From an uncultured Terriglobales bacterium (GTDB taxonomy: Bacteria > Acidobacteriota > Terriglobia > Terriglobales > Acidobacteriaceae): DNA of 64,000 nucleotides. Every line of letters begins with the position of its first letter. The first letter of the stretch is position 1. The notes under the pieces are model-generated. The model was not told the origin of the DNA. It did not search any database and was given only the letters and a program-made list of their open reading frames with translations. Positions 8,725 through 17,048 of the stretch are shown in pieces. The stretch is taken from assembly GCA_955652395.1 (NCBI GenBank), contig CATPBJ010000087.1:1-64000 (forward strand), read 5' to 3'. The position numbers were made by a program, and so were the translations under genes.

Positions 8725-9975
8725 ATGAAAGACACGCTGGGAGTCTTACTAGCTGGCGGCGCGGGGGAGCGGCTTTATCCACTCACTCGCGACCGCGCCA
8801 AGCCTGCCGTCACCTTTGGCGGAATCTACCGCATCATTGACGTCACTCTTTCCAACTGCGTTAATTCCAACCTGCGCCGTGTTTATATCCTCACCCAGTA
8901 CAAGGCGCTGTCGCTGAACCGCCACGTCCGTGAAGGCTGGAACATCATGGGCAGCGAGATGGGCGAGTTCATCGAGGTTCTGCCCCCGATGAAACGGGTC
9001 AGCGATCAGTGGTACCAGGGGACCGCCGATGCGGTGTATCAGAATATTTACTCGATCGGCTCGGAGCAGCCCAAGCACGTGCTCATTCTCTCCGGTGATC
9101 ACATCTACAAGATGAATTACGGCTTGATGCTGGAGCGGCACAACGACTCGGGCGCGGACGTGACCCTGGCGACGATCCAGATCGATCCCGGGGAGGTAGC
9201 CCGGTTCGGAGTTGTGGACGTCGACCGCGACCACCGGGTGCTGGGTTTCGAGGAGAAGCCGAAGATCACCAAGCTGCGCTCGCCCTCGAACCCCGATAAA
9301 GTTTGCGCTTCGATGGGCATTTATCTGTTCAACACCGATGTACTCATACCGGTGCTTTTAAAGGACGCGGAAGACCCCGCTTCAAGCCATGATTTCGGCA
9401 AAGACATCCTGCCCAAGATGGCAGACGAATACCGGGTTTACACCTACGACTTCGTCGACGAAAACAAGAAGGAAGCGCTGTACTGGCGGGATGTGGGGAC
9501 GCTGGAAGCGTATTACGAAGCCAACATGGACATCGTTGCCGTGTCGCCGGTGTTCAACCTGTACGACTCGGACTGGCCCATTCGGACTCACCAGCGCCAG
9601 TACCCACCGGCGAAGTTCGTCTTCGCTGAAACCGGCCGCACCGGCACAGCGGTCGATTCCATTGTCTCGGCAGGCTGCATCGTTTCCGGCAGCGTGGTTA
9701 AGGGCAGCGTAGTCTCGCCCGATGTGCGAGTGAACTCCTACAGCGAAGTAGAGAGCAGCATTCTTTTCTCCCATGTGAACGTAGGACGGCATTGCCGCAT
9801 TCGAAAGGCGATCATCGATCGCGATGTACACATCCCGGAAGGCACCACCATCGGATATGACACCGAGGCCGATCGGCAGCGCTACTTTGTTACGGAAAGC
9901 GGAATCACGGTCGTGACTCGCGACTATTCCCTGTTCGAGAATCCCGTGACCGTGGATTACTTCACCAGCGAGTAA
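8725..9975 (+). CDS. glgC: glucose-1-phosphate adenylyltransferase
   Basis: MKDTLGVLLAGGAGERLYPLTRDRAKPAVTFGGIYRIIDVTLSNCVNS, GTADAVYQN, SGDHIYKMNY; ATG 8725 is preferred over the longer ORF. Confidence 0.95.
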   Translation: MKDTLGVLLAGGAGERLYPLTRDRAKPAVTFGGIYRIIDVTLSNCVNSNLRRVYILTQYKALSLNRHVREGWNIMGSEMGEFIEVLPPMKRVSDQWYQGTADAVYQNIYSIGSEQPKHVLILSGDHIYKMNYGLMLERHNDSGADVTLATIQIDPGEVARFGVVDVDRDHRVLGFEEKPKITKLRSPSNPDKVCASMGIYLFNTDVLIPVLLKDAEDPASSHDFGKDILPKMADEYRVYTYDFVDENKKEALYWRDVGTLEAYYEANMDIVAVSPVFNLYDSDWPIRTHQRQYPPAKFVFAETGRTGTAVDSIVSAGCIVSGSVVKGSVVSPDVRVNSYSEVESSILFSHVNVGRHCRIRKAIIDRDVHIPEGTTIGYDTEADRQRYFVTESGITVVTRDYSLFENPVTVDYFTSE

Positions 9976-10311
9976 TGGCGAGAGATTTCTTCACTCTTCA
10001 CCGCTTTCAAATCTTTCGTTCTTATTCCCTCCGGCACGTTTGTGTCGTCGTCCCATCGCGCGTTTCTGGATCGAAAAAACACGGTGCGCGGCCATGGCAG
10101 TGTACGTTGAGTTGGCGACAGTTCGTTGCCTGAAGGTCTGGCCCACTGGTGGTTGGCCCCTGATCCGGGCTCGGGGTTCTTGACTCATTCGGTTCCTGGT
10201 TTTTAGTTCTCGGTTCTCAGTTTCGGGCTTCTTCGTTCGAGGTGGTTATTCGCCTTTTATTCGTCTAGCATTTGCCTCCCCTGCTACAATGCCTTGCCTT
10301 ATAGAAGTGCA

Positions 10312-10337
10312 GAACTTTTGGGGCCACAAAAACGTAT
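10312..10337 (+). promoter_or_regulatory. candidate ECF-type promoter GAAC-N17-CGTAT upstream of the sigma operon
   Basis: agaacttttggggccacaaaaacgtatctc; spacing compatible with ECF -35 GAAC / -10 CGT. Confidence 0.35.
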
Positions 10338-10403
10338 CTCTATTGTGGTGTTAAAAGCCCGGGGTGTGCCGGGCGAAGGACCAGGAGTTCCGGGGAGTGC
10401 GGG

Positions 10404-11003
10404 TTGGAAGACGCCCAGGTCGTTGCCAGGCTGGTCCGTCGCTGCGTTGCCGGCGACGTAGTGGCCTGGGAGGAGATTGTGCAACGTTACAACCGGCGAA
10501 TCTACAACATTTGCTACCGCTTCGCCGGGTCGGGCGAGAACGCCCAGGACCTCACCCAGGAGGTCTTCATCAAGATGTTCCGCACCCTGAGTTCTTACGA
10601 TGTCGAGCGGGGGGCGTTCATGACCTGGGTCACGACCATCACGCGCAATCTGCTGGTGGACCACTTCCGCAAGAGCAAGCAGGACAGGGTGACGGAGTCG
10701 CTGGATACGACGCCCTCGGAACACGAAGACGCGATGCCGTTGAGCGAGAAGATTGAGGATAAGGCGCCGGCAGCAGATATGAGCGTGCAGAGCCGCGAGA
10801 CTGGGGAATTGGTACACACTGCCCTGCAGAAACTTTCGCCCGAGCTGCGCGAAGCGGTCATCCTGCGCGACCTGCAGGACATGGATTACAAGGACATTGC
10901 CAAGGTATTGAAGGTTCCGGAGGGCACTGTGAAATCGAGGATAAATCGTGGGCGGGCGGAACTTGCCCGGCTGCTACAACGTACCTATAGGCAGGTGATG
11001 TGA
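10404..11003 (+). CDS. ECF RNA polymerase sigma factor, sigma-70 family (TTG start likely)
   Basis: NICYRFAGSGENAQDLTQEVFIKMFRTLSSYD (region 2), LREAVILRDLQDMDYKDIAKVLKVPEGTVKSRINRGRAELARLL (region 4). Confidence 0.92.
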   Translation: MEDAQVVARLVRRCVAGDVVAWEEIVQRYNRRIYNICYRFAGSGENAQDLTQEVFIKMFRTLSSYDVERGAFMTWVTTITRNLLVDHFRKSKQDRVTESLDTTPSEHEDAMPLSEKIEDKAPAADMSVQSRETGELVHTALQKLSPELREAVILRDLQDMDYKDIAKVLKVPEGTVKSRINRGRAELARLLQRTYRQVM

Positions 11004-11752
11004 TGGCAGGCGAACCCAAGAACGGCTTGCAGTGCGCAGAGTTTGATGCCCTGCTGAATGAAGCCCTGGACGCGACGCTAACCGGACCAAAGCTGGAAAG
11101 CTTTAAGGCCCATGCCCGGGTATGCGCAGTGTGCGGTCCGCTATTCGCGGAGGCCGATGCGGGGCGGCGCTGGCTGAAGTCTCTGGCCGAGGTGGAACCG
11201 CCTGTCACTCTGATGCACAACATCCTGGTGGCCACGACCGGCTACGAGAGCCAGCGCGTTGCCGTCCGGGCCAAAGGGGAGGCTTCATGGGCAGACCCGA
11301 TCACCGGGTGGCTGCGGCCGGTGTTTGCTCCGGTGCTTTCCATGAGCCGCCAGCCACGTTTCGCCATGTCATTCGGAATGGCGTTCTTCTCTTTATCCAT
11401 TTCGCTTAGCCTGGCGGGAGTGAAAGTAAGCGACGTGCGGCATGTGGACCTGCGGCCCAGTGCCATCAAGCGCACCTACTACGAGACCACAGGCCGGGTC
11501 GTCAAGTATTACGAAAACATTCGCTTCGTGTACGAAATCGAATCGCGGGTGCGGGAATTCAAAAAAGTGACCGCGCCGGCGGTACCAACCCCGAAAGAAC
11601 AGAACAAGGAAAAGAAAGACAACAATACCAGTGGACAACCTGAACCAAGGCAGGAACGCAACTACAGCCAGGGAGAGAACCAGCCCGTGCTGGCCTCCCT
11701 CCCGAATGATCCGCCTGTAGGGACCGTGACCACTTACAGGAGGCTTTCATGA
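11000..11752 (+). CDS. putative anti-sigma factor (zinc-finger N-terminus, single TM segment)
   Basis: ATGA overlap with the sigma gene; HARVCAVC; hydrophobic FAMSFGMAFFSLSISLSLAGV. Confidence 0.75.
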   Translation: MMAGEPKNGLQCAEFDALLNEALDATLTGPKLESFKAHARVCAVCGPLFAEADAGRRWLKSLAEVEPPVTLMHNILVATTGYESQRVAVRAKGEASWADPITGWLRPVFAPVLSMSRQPRFAMSFGMAFFSLSISLSLAGVKVSDVRHVDLRPSAIKRTYYETTGRVVKYYENIRFVYEIESRVREFKKVTAPAVPTPKEQNKEKKDNNTSGQPEPRQERNYSQGENQPVLASLPNDPPVGTVTTYRRLS

Positions 11753-12723
11753 ACTGTGCCAACCATCCGGATATTGAGAAGGTGGCATTTTGCCGTACCT
11801 GCGGAAAACCGTTATGTGCCAACTGCACCCGTGCGGTGCATGGAGTGATTTATTGCGAGAGCTGCCTGGCGGCGCGACTGGAAGGCGTGCAGCCGAACGT
11901 GCCACCGCCGGTCGCGGGTTTCGTTCCGGCCAGCCCCATGGCCGCGCCGGTGGCGGGCGCGGGTCCGAATCCCGCGCTGGCCGGCGTTCTTGCCGGGTTC
12001 TTTCCCTTCGGCGTGGGCGCAGTCTACACCGCGCAATACGCCAAAGGCCTGGCGCACCTGGTCATCTTCACCCTGCTGGTGCTGGGGGCGAGCAGCGGAA
12101 GCGAAGCCATGGGCACGGTTTTCGGACTGGCCATCGCGGGTTTCTACTTCTACCAGATTATCGATTCGGTGCGTACCGCCCGCGCCCTACAACTAGGACA
12201 GCCCCCGCCCGACCCCTTTGGACTGGGAACAACTTTTAGCGCTGGCGAGCGAGTGGACGTCAGCAAGGCTCCGGTGGGAGCGCTGGTCCTCATCGGTCTT
12301 GGTGTGGTCTTTCTACTGCATACCTTGGACATCTGGGATTTCAGCGCTCACCGAATCTGGCCGCTAGTGCTGATTGGCATCGGGGGCTGGCTCCTGGTTC
12401 GTCGATTAGGCCTGGTGGGCGAAGTCCCGCCCGGATTTGATCGCATCCGCAGTTGCAAACGCGGCCTGATGGGACCGGCAGTCCTGTTGACCCTGGGTTT
12501 TCAGTTCCTGCTCGACAGCATGGGAATAATCAGGTTCGGCCGCACCCTGCCCTTGTTGCTGGTGGTGATTGGATTGGTCAAGATTTTCCAGAGTACGGCT
12601 GGCCCCGGCCCGCTCGCGGGACCGCCACCGTCAATTCCGGGTGGAACGCCGCCATCCGGATTTGCGCCTGGCGAGGTGCAGCCGTCGTACCCCGAAGTGA
12701 AGCCGGAGGTGAAGAATGGCTAG
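11749..12723 (+). CDS. B-box-type zinc finger multi-TM protein with LiaI/LiaF-like TM region
   Basis: CANHPDIEKVAFCRTCGKPLCANCTRAVHGVIYCESC; several hydrophobic segments; ATGA overlap with the preceding gene. Confidence 0.75.
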   Translation: MNCANHPDIEKVAFCRTCGKPLCANCTRAVHGVIYCESCLAARLEGVQPNVPPPVAGFVPASPMAAPVAGAGPNPALAGVLAGFFPFGVGAVYTAQYAKGLAHLVIFTLLVLGASSGSEAMGTVFGLAIAGFYFYQIIDSVRTARALQLGQPPPDPFGLGTTFSAGERVDVSKAPVGALVLIGLGVVFLLHTLDIWDFSAHRIWPLVLIGIGGWLLVRRLGLVGEVPPGFDRIRSCKRGLMGPAVLLTLGFQFLLDSMGIIRFGRTLPLLLVVIGLVKIFQSTAGPGPLAGPPPSIPGGTPPSGFAPGEVQPSYPEVKPEVKNG

Positions 12724-14188
12724 CCCAACACAACCTCTCCCAATTCAGCCACAACCACAGCGGCAAAGACAGCGGCGTTCCATAGCCGGTCCGGTGGTGA
12801 TGATCCTGCTGGGAATCGTTCTGCTCCTGACCACCATGCGAGTACTGCAGCCGCAACCGCTTGTGCACTGGTTCGGGACCTACTGGCCCGCCCTGATCAT
12901 TCTCTGGGGAGTGATCAAGTTGGTCGAGTATCAGCAAGCCCAGAGAGAAGGCACGCGTCCGGCGGGGATCGGCGCGGGCGGAGTCTTGCTGCTGGTTTTT
13001 CTGATCCTGTTTGGTTTGTCGGCAACTCAGGCTTCACGCTTCAATTGGGACGAGATCCGCAACCACATCGACATGGGCGACGACGATTTCACCCTGTTCG
13101 GGCACAACTACAGTTATGATGATCAACTCCATCAGGATTTTCCGGCGGGCAGCAGCCTGCGAATCGTGAATGATCGGGGCGCGGTGAACCTGACGGTTTC
13201 GGACGACAACCAGATCCACGTAGCCGCGCACAAGAAGATCAATGCGGACAGCCAGGCAGAAGCAGACAAGTTCAATCCTGTCACCAAGCCGCAGATCACT
13301 GCCAGCGACAATACCATTACTTTGAATGCCAATACCCAGGGCGCCGGCGATCGCTCGGTCACCACCGATCTGGATGTCAGCCTCCCCCGCAAAGCGCCAG
13401 TGGTAATTTCGTCGCGACGTGGCGATGTCAGTGTGCTGGGCCGCGATAGCGACGTTGAAATTGCCAGCCAGCATGGCGATGTCACCACATCCGATATCGA
13501 CGGCAAACTCAGCCTCAACCTGACCCACGGTACGGCACGGGCTTCGAATATCTCGGGCGATGTTTCGGTCCAGGGGCGAGGGGATGACATTTCCCTGGCA
13601 GATGTGAAGGGCGCGGCGCGCCTGAGCGGCGAGTTCGACACCATCAAGCTGGCCAAAATCGCGGGCGCGGTGGGCTTCAAATCGGCCCGCACCGACATGG
13701 AATTCTCCAGGCTGAACGGCAATCTCGATATGGATTCGGGCGATATGCGGGCCAGCGACCTGGTGGGCCCGTTCCGACTGCTGACCCGGTCGAAGGATAT
13801 CCGGCTGGAAGGGGTCAAGGGAGACGTGCGGCTGCAGAACGAAAATGGGGCGGTCGAAATCCACATGAGCAAGCTGGGAAACGTGCAGCTCAGCAACCGC
13901 AACAGCGATGTCCAGATTTATGTTCCCGACAAGGCGGGTTTCCAGCTGGAGGCGCACTCACGCGGCGGCGAAATCCAATCGGATTTTGACGCCCTGAAGA
14001 TCGTCAATGGCGATAACCAGGCGTCCGCCAGCGGCACCATTGGTGAAGGAGGCCCGCACCTGGTAATCAACAATGAGCATGGCGGGATCGAACTCCGCAA
14101 AGGATCGACGGTGGCGGAAGCGCCGGCACCGCCCAAACCACCCCGAACCCCCGCCACGCCCAAGGTGCCAGTACCGACGGAAAACTAG
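12716..14188 (+). CDS. DUF4097-type adhesin beta-repeat protein with N-terminal TM segments
   Basis: Two N-terminal TM segments, then repeated SRRGDVSVLGRDSDVEIASQHGDVTTSDIDGKLSLNLTHG-like strands; overlaps the upstream gene by 8 bp. Confidence 0.75.
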   Translation: MASPTQPLPIQPQPQRQRQRRSIAGPVVMILLGIVLLLTTMRVLQPQPLVHWFGTYWPALIILWGVIKLVEYQQAQREGTRPAGIGAGGVLLLVFLILFGLSATQASRFNWDEIRNHIDMGDDDFTLFGHNYSYDDQLHQDFPAGSSLRIVNDRGAVNLTVSDDNQIHVAAHKKINADSQAEADKFNPVTKPQITASDNTITLNANTQGAGDRSVTTDLDVSLPRKAPVVISSRRGDVSVLGRDSDVEIASQHGDVTTSDIDGKLSLNLTHGTARASNISGDVSVQGRGDDISLADVKGAARLSGEFDTIKLAKIAGAVGFKSARTDMEFSRLNGNLDMDSGDMRASDLVGPFRLLTRSKDIRLEGVKGDVRLQNENGAVEIHMSKLGNVQLSNRNSDVQIYVPDKAGFQLEAHSRGGEIQSDFDALKIVNGDNQASASGTIGEGGPHLVINNEHGGIELRKGSTVAEAPAPPKPPRTPATPKVPVPTEN

Positions 14189-14305
14189 AATAATTCTAGA
14201 AGTCAGATTGCAGATTGCAGAACGACCGCGGCAAAAGAGGCGCGCTTTTTTGGGATTCAGATACTACTCCTTCGATCCAGCGAAGAGCTTCTCTACAATT
14301 GGCCC

Positions 14306-14806
14306 ATGGATCGACCGATAGCAATCGAGCCCCTCGTCGCCGATCATTGGGATGCGGTGCGCTTGGTCTACTTGCAGGGGATAGCAACCGGAAATGCCAC
14401 CTTCCAGCAGACCGCACCGGGGTGGAAGGAATGGAATGCTGGTCACCTGCGCGCCTGCCGGATGGTCGCGCGGTCGGGGCAAGAGGTCGTCGGATGGGCC
14501 GCGCTCAGCCCGGCATCCAGTCGGCTTGTGTATCGCGGAGTGGCGGAAGTCAGTATTTATGTGGCGGAGGCAGCGCGAGGTTGCGGCGTTGGAGCAGAGC
14601 TGATGGCGAGACTGATCATCGCGTCCGAAGCCGAGGGAATCTGGACTCTGCAAGCCGGCATCTTCCCGGAAAACGCGGCCAGCATCAAACTGCACATCAA
14701 CGCAGGATTCCGGATCGTCGGCACTCGTTCGCGACTCGGATGCATGAATGGGCGCTGGCGTGATGTGGTGCTGCTCGAACGTCGAAGTCTCACAACCGGC
14801 ACATAG
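14306..14806 (+). CDS. GNAT family N-acetyltransferase (phosphinothricin acetyltransferase-like)
   Basis: EVSIYVAEAARGCGVGAELMARLI, GIFPENAASIKLHINAGFRIVG. Confidence 0.88.
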   Translation: MDRPIAIEPLVADHWDAVRLVYLQGIATGNATFQQTAPGWKEWNAGHLRACRMVARSGQEVVGWAALSPASSRLVYRGVAEVSIYVAEAARGCGVGAELMARLIIASEAEGIWTLQAGIFPENAASIKLHINAGFRIVGTRSRLGCMNGRWRDVVLLERRSLTTGT

Positions 14807-14885
14807 TCTTCAACTCCGAGCAGTGCCAAGGCTCTTACCTCCCAAGCGATGCCCGTGTTATGTTCAATTTCTTCGTCGCCCCAAT

Positions 14886-15401
14886 ATGATTCGTTCTTAC
14901 AAAGGGACAACACCCACGATTCCTGAATCCTGTTACGTGGACGATTCGGCACAGATCATCGGAGATGTGATTCTCGGCGAGCACGCCAGCGTTTGGATGA
15001 ACGCGGTGCTGCGTGGTGACGTCCACTCCATTCGTGTGGGCGCGTATTCGAATGTGCAGGATGGCAGCGTACTGCATGGCATGAAGGAGCAGTACGGAGT
15101 GTTCCTGGGGGGGTACGTAACGGTGGGACACTCGGTCACGCTGCATGGCTGCACCATTGAAGACCGCTGCCTGGTTGGCATGGGATCGATCATCCTGAAT
15201 GGAGCCTGCATTGGCGCCGGATCGATCATCGCGGCCGGCACACTGATCCCGGAGAAAGCGATTGTCGAGCCGGGTTCGCTGTGGATGGGATCTCCGGGCA
15301 AGTTCCGCCGTAAGCTGGAACCGAAGGATCAGGAAACGATTATGCGTTATGCCAGGAATTATCTGGAGTACAAGGAGTCGTACCTGCGAGAGATGAAGTA
15401 G
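14886..15401 (+). CDS. gamma carbonic anhydrase family protein (left-handed beta-helix)
   Basis: GDVILGEHASVWMNAVLRGDVHSIRVGAYSNVQDGSVLHG, YVTVGHSVTLHGCTIEDRCLVGMGSIILNGA. Confidence 0.9.
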   Translation: MIRSYKGTTPTIPESCYVDDSAQIIGDVILGEHASVWMNAVLRGDVHSIRVGAYSNVQDGSVLHGMKEQYGVFLGGYVTVGHSVTLHGCTIEDRCLVGMGSIILNGACIGAGSIIAAGTLIPEKAIVEPGSLWMGSPGKFRRKLEPKDQETIMRYARNYLEYKESYLREMK

Positions 15402-15431
15402 CAACCAGTATCAGGACCGCATGTGAAAAAA

Positions 15432-15451
15432 CCGGGGCACTTGCGCCCCGG
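15432..15451. terminator. hairpin CCGGGGCACTTGCGCCCCGG between convergent genes
   Basis: Inverted repeat read directly at the 3' end of a + gene and a - gene. Confidence 0.5.
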
Positions 15452-15492
15452 CTTCAGTTGGTGGTTGCCCGGATAAAACCCTTGGATTCGAT

Positions 15493-15552
15493 GTGGGCGC
15501 GAGCGTCCTCGCTCGTGCTGGCAGCGGCACGAGCGCGAGCGTCGGCGCCCAC
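15493..15552. repeat. ~60 bp imperfect palindrome GTGGGCGCGAGCG...CGGCGCCCAC
   Basis: Long inverted repeat read directly. Confidence 0.55.
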
Positions 15553-15560
15553 ATTCATGG

Positions 15561-16100
15561 CTAGGCGCTGCGGCGCGGACGCAGGGTCAGATCACGAACC
15601 TGCGCCAGAACAATCGACAACTGCATCCCGTTCAGCTGCGACACGAACGGCATCAGTTCCGCGATAAGCTGATCTTTCATCAGTTCACCGATTTCTTCCT
15701 GGCGGTTGCGTTCGCCGCCCGAAAGCAGATCGGGGACGGTGACTTCGAGCGCGCGGGCCAGCCGTTCCAGTGAGGAAAGGGTCGGGGTCGCTTTTTCATT
15801 TTCGATCTTCGACACGTAGGTCCGAGGGACCGACATGCGCGCCGCCAGTTGCCGCTGGCTGAGTCCGCTGCGCAACCGGAGCGACCGAATCGAAGTCGCC
15901 AGATTCAGGTGTCCCCGGCCGTTGCCATTCGCCGGCATCATCTGCGGCGGTGGCGGGGCGATGACAACTTCCGGCTCTTCCTCGTCTAATGAGGCATGGC
16001 AGCGGCGGCAAAGATCGTTCGTGGTACGGAATTGGACCAGCAGGCAATGATCGCAACGAACTACTTCCCTTGAATCTACAGGTGCAAGGGTAGTGGCCAT
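15561..16100 (-). CDS. XRE-family transcriptional regulator with N-terminal zinc ribbon
   Basis: RCDHC...CRRCH; SIRSLRLRSGLSQRQLAARMSVPRTYVSKIENEKATPTLSSLERLARALEV. Confidence 0.88.
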   Translation of the reverse strand: MATTLAPVDSREVVRCDHCLLVQFRTTNDLCRRCHASLDEEEPEVVIAPPPPQMMPANGNGRGHLNLATSIRSLRLRSGLSQRQLAARMSVPRTYVSKIENEKATPTLSSLERLARALEVTVPDLLSGGERNRQEEIGELMKDQLIAELMPFVSQLNGMQLSIVLAQVRDLTLRPRRSA

Positions 16101-16284
16101 CTAGGTGTGGGAGTGGCCAGAGCGGGGCTTCTCCTGGAAACGAAATAATCTTCGTTCCAACCTGCAGCGTAATCTGAGGTACGACACCTGTGGATGTCAA
16201 GAACATTCCGGGGTCAAACACAAAACGCGTCGTGCGAAAAGCAAAGTTAGCTGGAGAAAAACCGGAGAAAACAGGTAAGAAACC

Positions 16285-16875
16285 ATGAATGATCGAGAGC
16301 AGGCATGGGGTTTACTAACTGAGTTCACGCAGTCGGAGAGTCTGCGCAAGCATGGATTGGCAGTCGAGGCATGCATGCGCGCTTATGCCCGCAAGTTTCA
16401 CGCTGGCTCTGCCCCTGACGAAGAGTTGTGGGGCGTGGTCGGCCTGCTGCATGATTTCGATTACGAGAAGTATCCCAGCCTCAACGACCATCCCTACAAG
16501 GGCAACGAAATATTGAAAGAGCGCGGCTATTCGGATGAAATTCGCCGCGCCATCATGTCGCACGCCGAATATTCCGGCGTCACGCGAGACACGCCCATGG
16601 AAAAAGCTCTCTTTGCCTGCGACGAACTGGCAGGATTCATCACCGCATGCGCGCTGGTGAAGCCGGGAAAGTCTCTGGCGGAAGTGGACGCGAATTCGGT
16701 CCGAAGAAAGATGAAGGACAAAGCCTTCGCCCGCGGCGTGAAACGCGAGGACATAGTCAATGGAGCCGCTGACTTAGGAGTGGATTTGGATGAGCACATC
16801 GCATTCTGTGTCGAAGCGCTGAAGGGAATCGCGGGCAAGCTGGGGCTGGATGGCAGCGCCGAGACGGCAAGTTGA
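16285..16875 (+). CDS. HD-domain phosphohydrolase
   Basis: RKHGLAVEACMRAYARKF...WGVVGLLHDFDYEKYP...AIMSHAEYSG. Confidence 0.82.
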   Translation: MNDREQAWGLLTEFTQSESLRKHGLAVEACMRAYARKFHAGSAPDEELWGVVGLLHDFDYEKYPSLNDHPYKGNEILKERGYSDEIRRAIMSHAEYSGVTRDTPMEKALFACDELAGFITACALVKPGKSLAEVDANSVRRKMKDKAFARGVKREDIVNGAADLGVDLDEHIAFCVEALKGIAGKLGLDGSAETAS

Positions 16876-16894
16876 GGTCGCGACCGGCAAGACA

Positions 16895-17034
16895 CGTGTG
16901 GGACGGGTCTTCGACCCGTGCGGGCCGGACTGCGCCCGGCCTGAAGCTTCTGGAAACCCGCAGAATGCCGCTCCAATCAAGATTCCTGCCGAGCTACGCT
17001 CGGCCTGGCCGGGTCTAAGACCCGGCCCCACACG
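16895..17034. mobile_element. non-coding MITE/REP-like element with inverted GTGTGGG+hairpin termini
   Basis: Left CGTGTGGGACGGGTCTTCGACCCG; right reverse complement CCGTGTGGGGCCGGGTCTTAGACCCGG. Confidence 0.5.
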
Positions 17035-17048
17035 GACATTTACGCTCC

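Noticed and set aside
13034-13957. 307-aa minus-strand ORF opposite the DUF4097 gene
   Set aside because: Shadow ORF; the sense frame has TM segments and repeated beta-strand pattern consistent with a real protein.
16876-17045. Possible small CDS (ORFs 16850..17194 / 16774..17031)
   Set aside because: Translation is repeat-derived (CGPDCARPEASG...); explained by the inverted-repeat element.
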